Below, in pieces: positions 1 to 8,912 of a stretch of 24,719 bases of DNA (positions are counted from its first letter, which is position 1; the number at the start of each line of letters is the position of its first letter). The DNA lies in assembly GCA_031278855.1 (NCBI GenBank), contig JAITJR010000107.1, forward strand, positions 1 through 24,719, written 5' to 3'. This DNA is from Mycoplasmataceae bacterium (GTDB lineage Bacteria > Bacillota_I > Bacilli_A > Mycoplasmatales > Mycoplasmoidaceae). The notes under the pieces are model-generated. The model saw nothing but the letters and a program-made list of their open reading frames with translations, was not told the DNA's origin and made no database searches. Made by a program: the position numbers and the translations under genes.

Positions 1-477
1 CCCCGTGTTGGTATTATCAATATTGGAACGGAAATCGCCAAAGGCTTTGCATATCAGAAAGATGCCTACGAATTAATTACCAAAGATAAAACCATTAATT
101 TTGTTGGTTTTATTGAACCACGTGAGTTATTAATGGGGGTAACTGATGTAGCCATCGCTGATGGTTATACTGGTAACATCACTTTAAAAGCTTTAGAGGG
201 TGGTCTAGGTACATTAAAAAGCGTGATGAAACAGGAATTTAAGAAACCTTGAAATTGAATTGGAGCCCTATGTTCTATCGGTGTGTTAAAACAACTGGCA
301 CACACTTTTGACTACAAGAATAATGCTGGAGCTTTTGTGATTGGTTTACAAAAAATTGCTGTTAAAACTCACGGTAACGCTGACCAACAACAATTTAGTT
401 CATCAATCAGGATGTTATATGAAGCCGTAGCCAAAAATGTTGTAAATGCCATTCAAAAATCATTAGGAAATAAATAA
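1..477 (+). CDS. plsX: phosphate acyltransferase PlsX, 3' portion
   Basis: This is the C-terminal part of PlsX, which makes acyl-phosphate from acyl-ACP in the first step of membrane phospholipid synthesis and acts at the inner face of the membrane. The frame is open from the first base. The first residues read PRVGIINIGTE, followed by a match to the PlsX GFxGN-type motif (DGYTGNITLKALEG) and a C-terminal segment with AGAFVIGL. Two TGA codons at about 250-258 must be read as Trp to keep the frame. The gene is cut by the window edge, so the start and N-terminal half are not visible. Its stop codon overlaps the rnc start by one base, and plsX next to rnc is common in Firmicutes and Mollicutes. 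Confidence is high. Confidence 0.93.
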
Positions 478-1151
478 TGCGCACGTCAATTCAATTATTA
501 CTAAAGCAATTCAATATTCAACCAAAAAAATATGATTTGTACGAGCAGGCATTTACCCATTCTTCCTATTCGTATAAACATCAACTCTGTAATAATTATG
601 AGAAATTAGAATTTTTAGGCGATGCGGTCATTGAATTAATTGTCAGCGAACACCTATTAAAAAAACACCCTGAAATGAATGAAGGCGAACTATCGAAAGA
701 ACGTATTGTGATGGTCCAGTCACGTACTTTAGCCAAAGCTTCACATTTATTGCAATTACCAAAATTAATTAGGTTTGGGGATTCCATCAAAGATAAAACA
801 AATATTTCTGAAAATATTGTGGAAGATGTGTTTGAGTCTTTTATTGGGGCAGTGTATTTAGACCAAGGTTTAGCGAAGTGTTATACCATTCTCAAACGTA
901 CAATCATTCATTTCTATGAAATTCATTCTTTGAATGAAATGACTGACTTTAAGACCATGTTACAAGAATTAATTCAAAAAACAGGTAAACATCGCATTGT
1001 GTATAAAACCATTAGTCATGTTTTAGGTAATTGTCGAGTCGAGTTGTGAATTGATAATATTAAGCAAGCAACGGGAATTGGTAATAAAATTAAGCATGCG
1101 CAAATCCAAGCGGCACGGAACGCCTTCAACCAATTAAAGAAAGATAAATAA
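477..1151 (+). CDS. rnc: ribonuclease III
   Basis: RNase III cleaves double-stranded RNA, chiefly to process rRNA precursors, in the cytoplasm. The signature YEKLEFLGDAV lies at residues 41-51, and acidic residues E45, D49, D117 and E120 have the spacing of the family's metal-binding site. A dsRNA-binding domain occupies roughly residues 150-224 and ends with the usual AxxAAxxAL-like helix (IQAARNAFNQL). A TGA at 1047 lies inside this domain and is read as Trp; without it the protein would lose its C-terminal third. The start ATG overlaps the plsX stop (taATG) and has an AGGAAA ribosome-binding site about 5 bases upstream. smc follows 4 bp downstream, so the genes are co-transcribed. Length (224 aa) is normal. 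Confidence 0.95.
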
Positions 1152-1155
1152 ATAT

Positions 1156-4119
1156 ATGATTTTTTTAAAAAAATTTAAAGCCTATGGATTCAAATCATTT
1201 GCTGATAACATCGAAATTAATTTCGATCAATCAATGTCTGGTATCGTTGGTCCTAATGGTAGTGGTAAATCAAATATCGTTGATGCGATTAAATGAGTGT
1301 TAGGTGAAAGAGGTAGTAAAACATTACGAGGGAAAACCAGTGAAGATGTTATTTTTCATGGTTCCAAAGGTCATGACCAATCTAAGTATGCCGAAGTTAC
1401 CTTGGTTTTTAATAACTTTACTAAAGCACTACATTACGCAGACAAAGAAATTGCCATTACCCGTCGTTTAACCCGTGGTAAGGGAACCAATGAATATTTT
1501 ATTAATAACGAACCATGTCGCTTAAAAGACATTCAAGACATTTTTTTAGATAGTGGTCTATCAAAAGGGTCACTAGGAATTATTTCACAAGGTACAGTTC
1601 AATGATTTGTGGAAGCCAAACCAGAAGATCGTCGTACGATTTTTGAAGAAGCCGCAGGAATTGGACTCTATACAAAAAAGAAAGATGAATCTAATGCTCA
1701 GTTAGCCCGAACTGAAGAAAATTTGAAACGCATTTTAGATATTACTAATGAATTAGGCAATGATGTTAAAAAATTGGCTAAGCAAGCTGAGAAAGCGAAA
1801 ATTTTTGCAGCAAAACGCAAAGAATTAATGCACTTAGATTTAACCATCACTGTCAAAGATCTACGTTATTTTCAAGAAAAATTAACCAAAATTACCGCCG
1901 AATTAAAAAATGCTCGTAACGAATTGGAAGTCTTTGAACCCGATACAAGAGCAATCACTGAATCTTTGAAACTTGCCCGAGAAAAAACGGAAATTGCTGA
2001 TAAAAATATTGAACAACTAACGCAACAATTAACTGATTTAATTGAGAAAATCAATAAAGTTGAATTGAAAAAAGCTAGTATTCAAAACCAATTGACTAAC
2101 GATATCTCTAGTGACAATATTACAAAAAGAGCCGAAGCCTACCGTCAATTACTATCATCAACTAAATTTGAATTAGATGATGCCAAAGCCAAAGCTGATA
2201 AATTACAACAAGAAATTGCAGGATATAACGAAATTGTTGAAAAATTAACCATCCGTCGGGATGAATTAATGGCACAATCCAATAAGCATTCTGTCAAATT
2301 GGCAGAAACTCGGGTACAAATGAAAAATTTACGTGAAGCCATTGAGTCACGTAGCTATGTAGATATCGGTACTCGAATAGTGATTGAAAATAAACAAGCA
2401 CTCTCGGGTATTCGAGGCACTGTTCGTGATTTTCTAAATGTCAAAAGTCAATATGAAAAAGCCATTTTAACTGCTCTCGGTAAAAAAATGCAAAATGTCA
2501 TAGTTGAAACAACCGATGACGCTAAAATTGCTGTTGATTTTTTAAAACGAAACAAAAGTGGTAAAGCAACTTTTCTACCCCTAGATGTGATTAAACCGCA
2601 CCATGTAAAAATGGAACATATTGAAGTATTAAAAACCCAAAGGGGATACATTGAAACAGCTAATAATTTAATTACATACGATACTTCATATGCCAATATT
2701 TTTAATTATTTATTGGGTAACATAATTATTGCCAACGATTTAAACGCTGCCACCATCCTTTCCAAATATACATACCAACTTTATCGTGTGATTTCACTAG
2801 ATGGGGATATTGTCGCTCCTGGTGGTGTAATTACGGGTGGTTACAATAAAATTAATCCACTCCTAGCGGCTAACTTGGAAGCAAAATTAGGCGAAATTGA
2901 ACAAGAATTTAATACATTTGATCGTGAATTAATTACTTACCGAATCGATTTAGACAAAGTAACCGCCGAATTAAATGAAAATTTTTTAAAGCAAAGCGAA
3001 AAACGTATCTTGTTATCTCGCTATGAAGAAGCTGTTAAGACAAATGAAGGTCAATACTATAAATACCAAATGGACTATGATCAGTTGGTGCAAAAAAATG
3101 ATTTGACTGACAAGCGTGAAATCTGAACTGAAAATTCGCTCAATGAAGAAATTGCTAAATTAAATGCTAACAAAGATAAAATTACCCAAAATTTGAGTGT
3201 ATCTCGTCAAAACAAATCAATCTATAAAGCCAAAGCTGATGATTTAGAGGCAAAATTAACTGAATTACGTTTCTTAATTGATAAGCATCGTGATACGGTA
3301 TCAGCCCATGAAACCGAAAAAGTACGTTGCGAAGCAGTGATTGAAAATGCCCGTAATAAAATTAGTCAAAATTACCATATGACCATCGAATATGCAACGG
3401 AACACTATTGCGATGAATTGCCTGTGTCCGATCACCAAGCTCGTGCCACCATTAGCAAATTACAAGCAGAAATTGAACATTTAGGCTCAATCAATATGGA
3501 AGCAATGGATGAATTAGAGTCAAAACAAAAACGTTACGACGAATTGTTACTACAACAAAAAGAACTCGAAAAAGCCAAACGTGATATTGTTGCTGCCATC
3601 CAAGAATTAGATAATAAAGCGAAAGAAGATTTTGCTAAAACCATTAATGCTGTCAATGACACTTTACCAAATGTGTTTAAATACTTATTTGGTGGTGGTA
3701 CATGTCGCGTGGAATATGTAAATCCCGAAGATATATTAACCAGTGGCATTGATGTCACTGCTAACCCACCAGGAAAAAATGTTGTCCATTTAAATTTATT
3801 ATCTGGTGGCGAAAAAACATTGGTAGCTCTTTCAATTTTATTCGCTATTCTACAAAACAAAAGTTTTCCATTAGTTATTTTAGACGAAGCGGAGTCAGCT
3901 TTAGATCCAGCCAACGTCGAACGTTTTGGTAACATCATTCATGAAAATTCTCATAAAACTCAATTTGTCGTCATTACCCATCGTCCAGGAACCATGGAAA
4001 GGTGTGATGTCTTATTTGGAGCTACCATGCAAACTAAAGGTGTCACTAGCCTCTTTAAAGTTTCATTGACCCAGGCTAAAAACGAATACAGTGATGACAA
4101 ACCACAAAAGGGTAATTAA
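1156..4119 (+). CDS. smc: chromosome partition protein SMC (P115-like)
   Basis: SMC is the ATPase core of bacterial condensin and organises and segregates the nucleoid. The protein is 987 aa. Walker A GPNGSGKS lies at about residues 32-39, and the ABC signature LLSGGEKTL has its Ser-Gly-Gly at 883-885. The Walker [11 protein letters not shown] carries D910 and E911. Two long coiled-coil arms flank a hinge at about residues 415-560, recognised by [10 protein letters not shown] and by [10 protein letters not shown]. Three in-frame TGA codons (1294, 1606, 3124) read as Trp. It is shorter than the roughly 1180 aa of Bacillus SMC but close to mycoplasma P115-type proteins, the difference being in the coiled coils. 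It sits between rnc and ftsY, 4 and 5 bp away. The partners scpA and scpB are not in the window. Confidence 0.96.
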
Positions 4120-4124
4120 AATCC

Positions 4125-5156
4125 ATGGGGTTGTTTACTAAATTTAGCGATTTGCTCAAACGCAAGAAAAAAGTTTCTACTCAAATTGCTGAAATTAATC
4201 AAGAAAAAACGGAAATTGAGCAAAATAAATTTGATAGTGGGTTAAAAAAATCTTCCACCGTTTTAAATGAAGCCATTAATAAAATCACGGCTAAATACCG
4301 ACGATTAGATGATGAATTGATTGAAAGCATTGAAGAAGCGCTGTTATTGTTTGATATTGGCACAAATGCCACTCAAAAAATACTAAATGCTATCATTGAT
4401 GAAATCAAATATCAAAATGTCACTGATCCTGAATTAATTAAACAAATAATCGTAGATAAGTTATTTGTTTATTACATTCAAGACACTGATATTGACAGTG
4501 ATCTTAAATTAATACCCCAGAAAACTAATGTAATCTTAGTAACTGGTGTCAATGGTGTAGGCAAAACTACTAGTATTGCTAAACTAGCCTACCGTTATAA
4601 AAATGCTGGTTACCGGGTTTGCTTAGTGGCAGCTGATACATTTAGAGCTGGAGCTGTTGCTCAATTGGAAACATGAGCTGATCGCATTGGTGTCCCTATC
4701 TTTAAACCGCAGAAAGATGGTCAAGATCCAGCTAGCGTAATTTATGGCGGCATGACGTATGGCAAAAACAATCATATTGATCTATTAATTTGTGACACAT
4801 CAGGACGCTTACAAAATAAAGTTCATTTAATGAATGAACTCAAAAAAATTGATGCCATCATCAAACGTTTTGACAATGAACAGCCAGTCGAATCACTTTT
4901 AGTAATTGATGCCACTACTGGTCAGTCGGGTATTCGACAAGCCCAAGCTTTTAATGAAGTAACCAAATTATCAGGGATTATTCTAACCAAAATAGATAGC
5001 ACATCAAAGGGCGGGATCATTTTAGCAATTAAAGATGCTTTTAATTTGCCAGTCAAATTTATCGGTTTAGGCGAGTCTTTAACCGATTTGGAACCATTTG
5101 ACTTAGAGTTATTCATTCATGGTTTAATCAAAGGACTAACGATCCATGCCGAATAG
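4125..5156 (+). CDS. ftsY: signal recognition particle receptor FtsY
   Basis: FtsY is the membrane-associated GTPase that receives Ffh-ribosome complexes and hands nascent membrane proteins to SecYEG. The N-terminal 50 residues are charged and Lys-rich, as in the membrane-binding A region. The NG domain follows: P-loop GVNGVGKTT at residues 141-149, [15 protein letters not shown], the G3 motif DTSGRLQNK, the G4 motif TKID and the closing [16 protein letters not shown] at 4674 encodes the Trp after QLET. Length is 343 aa. The stop codon lies inside ylxM, which overlaps by 11 bp in another frame, so the two are likely translationally coupled. There is no acidic A domain, as is usual in small genomes. 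Confidence 0.96.
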
Positions 5157-5454
5157 TAAACAAATGATTAAATACGGTGAATTGTTAACCTATTATTTAA
5201 GTCTTTTTACTAAAAAACAACAAAGCTACCTAGTTGATTATTTCTTGTATGATTTATCATTACAAGAAATTGCTAATAAGTATCAAGTCACCGTAATGGC
5301 GATTTCCGATAGTATTAACCGGAGCAAAAAAGTGTTAGACGAATATGAAAAGAAACTATGCTTATATCAAAAAGCTTGCCAACGTCGGAAAGTTTATAAT
5401 GAAATACGCCAAAGTTCAGTGAAACAAAAATTAATGGAAATTGACGAATTTTAA
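5146..5454 (+). CDS. ylxM: YlxM-family helix-turn-helix protein (UPF0122)
   Basis: This is a small (102 aa) helix-turn-helix protein of the YlxM/UPF0122 family, which resembles region 4 of sigma factors and is usually encoded beside SRP genes. The central segment LSLQEIANKYQVTVMAISDSI has the recognition-helix layout. It is preceded by LTKK-type helices that match the family start (LLxYYxxLLTxKQ) and followed by a charged coiled tail. It starts inside the end of ftsY (11-bp overlap) and is followed 1 bp later by pgmB. In most relatives ffh comes next; it does not here. A role in SRP or secretion regulation has been proposed for the family but cannot be judged from the sequence. Confidence 0.85.
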   Translation: MPNSKQMIKYGELLTYYLSLFTKKQQSYLVDYFLYDLSLQEIANKYQVTVMAISDSINRSKKVLDEYEKKLCLYQKACQRRKVYNEIRQSSVKQKLMEIDEF

Positions 5455-5455
5455 T

Positions 5456-6154
5456 ATGCTAAAAACAATTATTTTTGATATTGATGGGGTAATTACAAAT
5501 TTATCTTTTTTTCATTATTTGGCATGGAAGAGTGTTTTCAGTTTTTACAATGTTGAAATAACCAACCATGAATGGGAATCGATTGTCGGTTTACCGCGAA
5601 TGACGATTGCCAATCGTATTATTAAAAAACATCACCTTAGTTTAACCCCTGATGAAATTCAACAAATAACAGAACAAAAAAACGCTTTATTTATCCACTT
5701 AATTAAACACGGTCTTAGTGCAAATGATGTCACCAATGGGGTGCGTCAATTAATTGATGATGCCATTTCACGTGGTTTGCAACTAGTTGCAATTAGTTCA
5801 TCAGCTAATGCCATATTAGAAATTGAATGTTTAGGTTTACGTAATAAATTCATCTATGTTTCTAGTTATGATAAACCAGCTATTAAAAACTTATCAAAAC
5901 AAGAAAAACTGATTATCTCTCCATTAACTCTTGCCTTAAAAACACTAGGTATCAAGCCAGACGAATGCATTGGTCTTGAAGATCATGTGGACGGGATTAT
6001 GGAATTTAAGCGCGAAGGTATATTTGCGGTAGCCATCGCTCATTATCATGAAGATATCAAGCAATATGGCGACTATTGAGTCGATTTACCTGAACAAATT
6101 AATTTAGAAGAAATTATTTTTAGTTACTATAAAAAAGATACTAGTAATTTTTAG
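5456..6154 (+). CDS. pgmB: beta-phosphoglucomutase (HAD family)
   Basis: This is a HAD-superfamily phosphotransferase, best matched to beta-phosphoglucomutase, which interconverts beta-glucose-1-phosphate and glucose-6-phosphate in maltose or trehalose use. Motif I FDIDGVITN gives the nucleophile D8 and acid/base D10, followed by HYLAWKSVF, which matches the cap-domain start of PgmB. Motif II is LVAISSSANA, and motif III with the acidic pair is CIGLEDHVDGI. I chose the ATG at 5456; a TTG at 5441 in the same frame would overlap ylxM. The TGA at 6077 is Trp, and reading through it adds 25 residues, giving 232 aa. It ends 1 bp before the tig stop on the other strand. A closely related phosphatase cannot be fully excluded. 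Confidence 0.86.
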
Positions 6155-6155
6155 G

Positions 6156-7472
6156 TTACTTATTAACTTTATTAATTTCAATTAATTTATCAAACATTTT
6201 ACCTTGAGTGATAAATGTTCTAATGCCTTCAAGATTATGGTTATTGATTAATTTCTGTTTAATATCAGCGGCAGTTGTTCCATAAACTTGAGCCATTTTT
6301 TCTAAATGTTCATTTAACTCATTTTCATTGACATTAATTTTGAAATCATCAATGATCTTTTCAATGGCAATTGTCAAATGCAGATTTTTTTCTGCTGCTT
6401 CACGGATTGCTTGATTGAAGGCTTTGTCATCTTGATATCCTAAATATTTAGTAATGTACTGTGCCAATGATAATTTGGCTTCGACAGCTTTCTTTTCTGT
6501 ATCTTTCTCCAAGCGTTCCATCTCAGCGTTGAGCAGTGATTGCGGAATATAAGAAAGTTTAGCATTATTAATTAATCATTCGGAAATTTGTCTAGTCGCA
6601 TTTTGTTTGCTATTGTATTGCTTGTAATCTAATAACTGTTTATTAATGTATTCACGAAATTCGGTTGGAGTTTTAACTGCTGGAATACTAAAACGGGCAA
6701 TATAAGCTTCATCGATCTCTGGTCTTTGAATTGTTTTAATATCATTAATAACTAATTCAAATTTAACTGGTTTACCAGCCAAATCTTCAACCTGATAATC
6801 TTTGGGAAACACTACTTCAATTGTTTTTTTCTCACCTTTTTTCAATCCAATCATTTGTTCCTCAAAACCAGGAATAAAGGTATTAGATCCAATTTCTAAT
6901 TCGTGACTTTTAGCTTCGCCACCAGCAAACGGTTTATTATCAACTAGACCTTTAAAATCAAAATTAACCATATCGCCTTTGGCAATATGGTCTGCTTCTT
7001 TAGGAAACAACATAATATCTTTTTTGATGTATTTTTCAATTTCTCTATCAATTTCAGCTGGGGTGACTTCTGGTTCAAGGTAATCAATTTTAATTTTCTT
7101 GTAATCCCCTAATGTTACCACAGGGTATTCTTCAAATGCATAAACTATTTGTAATGTATTAGGTTGCATTTCAGCAATATCAATTGATAGGGCATCAATA
7201 ATTACTTCGTCGCCATTAAATTCTTTATCATCTAAAAGTGCTCGATAATTTGCGTCAATTACTTTTTTCAAAGCATGTTGCATTACTTCACTTTCAGGAA
7301 TATGTTTCTTAATAACAGCTTCAGGAATATGACCAGGTCGAAAACCATGAACTTTAAGTTGTTTTGCTAAAATCTTGTAAGATTCTTTTTGTGACTCCAA
7401 TCATTCATGTTCATCGGACGCAACCAAATACCTCACACGATTTTCAACAATTTCTTTTTTTATTATTTTCAT
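6156..7472 (-). CDS. tig: trigger factor, ribosome-bound chaperone
   Basis: Trigger factor binds ribosomal protein L23 at the exit tunnel and shields nascent chains; it also carries a peptidyl-prolyl isomerase fold. The N-terminal ribosome-binding domain includes GFRPGHIP at residues 43-50, where the usual GFRxGKxP has His for Lys. The FKBP-like domain is recognised by GDMVNFDFKG, ELEIGSNTFIPGFEEQMIGLK and KPVKFELVINDI. A helical C-terminal domain of about 180 residues follows. TGA codons read as Trp at residue 24 (just after DEHE) and near 6573 keep the 438-aa frame. The ATG at 7472 is preceded by GAGG. It is convergent with pgmB, with a single base between the stop codons. Confidence 0.95.
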
Positions 7473-7534
7473 AATGCCTCTATATAAAGTAAAGATAATT
7501 TTACACTAAACATTAACATATTGGCGGAGAAGTA

Positions 7535-7559
7535 AGTAACCATGCACTGCTGCATTACT
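7535..7559. promoter_or_regulatory. inverted repeat between the divergent tig and leader units
   Basis: The arms ATGCA and TGCAT are separated by CTGC, and the pairing extends outward as AGTA/TACT with a 3-base bulge. It lies 63-87 bp upstream of the tig start and about 60 bp upstream of the -10 box at 7620. It could be an operator or an RNA hairpin. There is no T-run, so it is not a classic terminator. Confidence 0.35.
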
Positions 7560-7619
7560 GCTAAAAAACATAAACGTAAACATAATTTTATTATTTATTT
7601 AGTAGAAAGAATTGTAGGC

Positions 7620-7625
7620 TATAAT
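7620..7625 (+). promoter_or_regulatory. -10 box of the leader upstream of the adenylate-forming gene
   Basis: This is a perfect TATAAT preceded by GGC. No good -35 hexamer is visible at 16-18 bp, which is common in mollicutes. Transcription would start near 7632 and run into the hairpins and terminator before the gene at 7766. Confidence 0.55.
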
Positions 7626-7631
7626 TCAAAA

Positions 7632-7730
7632 CATGTTTATGTGTCCGAAGAGAAAGAGAGTAGTCGTAAGACTAAATTTCTTTAATAAGCAAGATATTAG
7701 TAACACCTAATTTCTTGCTTTTTATTTGTA
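7632..7730 (+). ncRNA. candidate structured leader or small RNA
   Basis: About 100 nt lie between a TATAAT box and a strong terminator, with no open reading frame of note. It can fold as a small hairpin (ACAT/ATGT near 7631-7642) and then a composite stem. The stem is AAAGAG...TTCTTT outside and TAGTC/GACTA inside, closed by a GTAA tetraloop of the GNRA type. The terminator hairpin at 7687 follows. It could be an independent sRNA or an attenuator leader for the gene at 7766. I matched it to no known riboswitch, T-box, SRP or 6S consensus by eye. Confidence 0.4.
7687..7728 (+). terminator. intrinsic terminator in the 5' leader
   Basis: An 8-bp stem AAGCAAGA/TCTTGCTT is followed by a T-T mismatch and a further 5-bp stem ATTAG/CTAAT with a 6-base loop, then TTTTATTT. 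This is the strongest terminator on this strand. It sits 38 bp before the ATG at 7766, so expression of the downstream genes needs read-through or control at this point. Confidence 0.75.
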
Positions 7731-7765
7731 TCCTGGCATTTATCCAAATGAGGAAATAAAAAATA

Positions 7766-8906
7766 ATGGAAAACTTTATTTGCAAGACATTAATCAACAG
7801 ATTCATAAATTATCCAAATGAATTAGCTTTTTGCAGTGGTAAAGATAACTTTCAAAAAACAAACTGCGAATTTGTAAATGATGTATGCAACGGCATACTA
7901 TGATTAGAAAAGCATAATCTAATTGGGAAAAATTTAGCTTACTTTAGTTACTTTGGAAAGTATGATGAAATTGTTAATTTAACATGTATCTGCATTGTTT
8001 CTCGGCTTGGAGCTAATTACTACTTAAACAAACCATTGGAAGCTGTTTTAAGCGATTTAAGCAATGAAAATACATGGGACGGTATCTTTGCCCCAAAAAA
8101 CTTGTTGAATCCAAATAACGGGCTCAAAAACGTATTTAGCAATGAATTTTATGAGAATGAAAGCATAAAGTTAAACAATGAACAGATTATAAAAATCCTT
8201 AACAATCCAATTTATATTAATAACTCTCCTATGATTGGGTCAAGTAGTAATGGGAGTACTTCTCCTAATCATCATTGGACTTATCATAATTTGGATGAAT
8301 TTTTTTAGGAACGCTGATATTTTCCCCGAATTAAAATTTAAGAACATATCGAACGGGCGCTCAATTTATATTGCTTATAGTGAACCAGCACAAATATTAC
8401 AGTTTTTCTTTTCTCAATACATTGAAACCAATTGTTTACATATGTTTGATATGTGTGATAGCCGATTGAATAATCCAAATTTTTTGGCAGAATATGCACA
8501 AAAATTTAAAATAAACTACATTTTCACACTTGCCAGTTATTTTTTCAATGTTAATGATTTTAATAATTTAGAAATAATACACATTCGGGCGATTGGCGAC
8601 AACAACGATTTGGGTATTTTGAAACAAATCGATAAAAATAATTGCAAGTATATTAACGTTTTTGCATCGAGCGAATATTTGATCCAAATGATATCTGTTA
8701 TTGAAAAAAGTAATTTAATGTCTTTTGGGTGGCACACTAAATTTGCATATGAGTGAAAACTAAACGAAAATAAAGAATTAATGATTTTTTATAAAAATCA
8801 ATGAGTAAATACTGGTGATATGTTTAATCAAAGGAATTCGCAATTATTTTTTATTGGCAGGAATAAACCAATTTTGCAAGGGTCTATTAAAGATCGAGAA
8901 AGGTAA
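7766..8906 (+). CDS. adenylate-forming (AMP-binding) enzyme core, frameshifted at a T7 run
   Basis: I recognise a reduced acyl-CoA-synthetase-like adenylation domain. The reading frame from ATG 7766 stops at 8306-8308, immediately after seven T (8300-8306). Removing one T joins it to a second frame running to 8906, giving about 379 aa. Motifs line up in order across the join. The N-terminal fold includes AFCSGKDNF and SRLGANYYLNKPLE. The degenerate P-loop SNGSTSPN (residues 161-168) lacks the usual Lys and is followed by YHNL. An A5-like FASSE carries E303, TGD stands at 349-351 and IGR at 363-365. The protein ends 14 residues after the GR, so the C-terminal lid domain with the catalytic Lys is missing. 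TGA codons are Trp. An AGGAAA site precedes the start. It may be phase-variable, a pseudogene or a repurposed binding protein. Confidence 0.7.
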
Positions 8907-8912
8907 GTGATA

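Noticed and set aside
7632..7730. SRP (4.5S) RNA, tracrRNA or T-box
   Set aside because: The GGAAG/AGCAG core of SRP RNA and the T-box sequence are absent, and there are no cas genes or repeat arrays in the window.
8300..8306. Programmed ribosomal frameshift at the T7 run
   Set aside because: I see no upstream Shine-Dalgarno-like stimulator or clear downstream pseudoknot. Phase variation, a dead gene or a sequencing error in a homopolymer are simpler explanations.
8235..8310. Apparent membrane protein start with a hydrophobic N-terminus (VLLLIIIGLIII)
   Set aside because: It is the out-of-frame reading of the P-loop region of the adenylation domain. The real product of this frame begins after the T7 run, where it continues the upstream protein.
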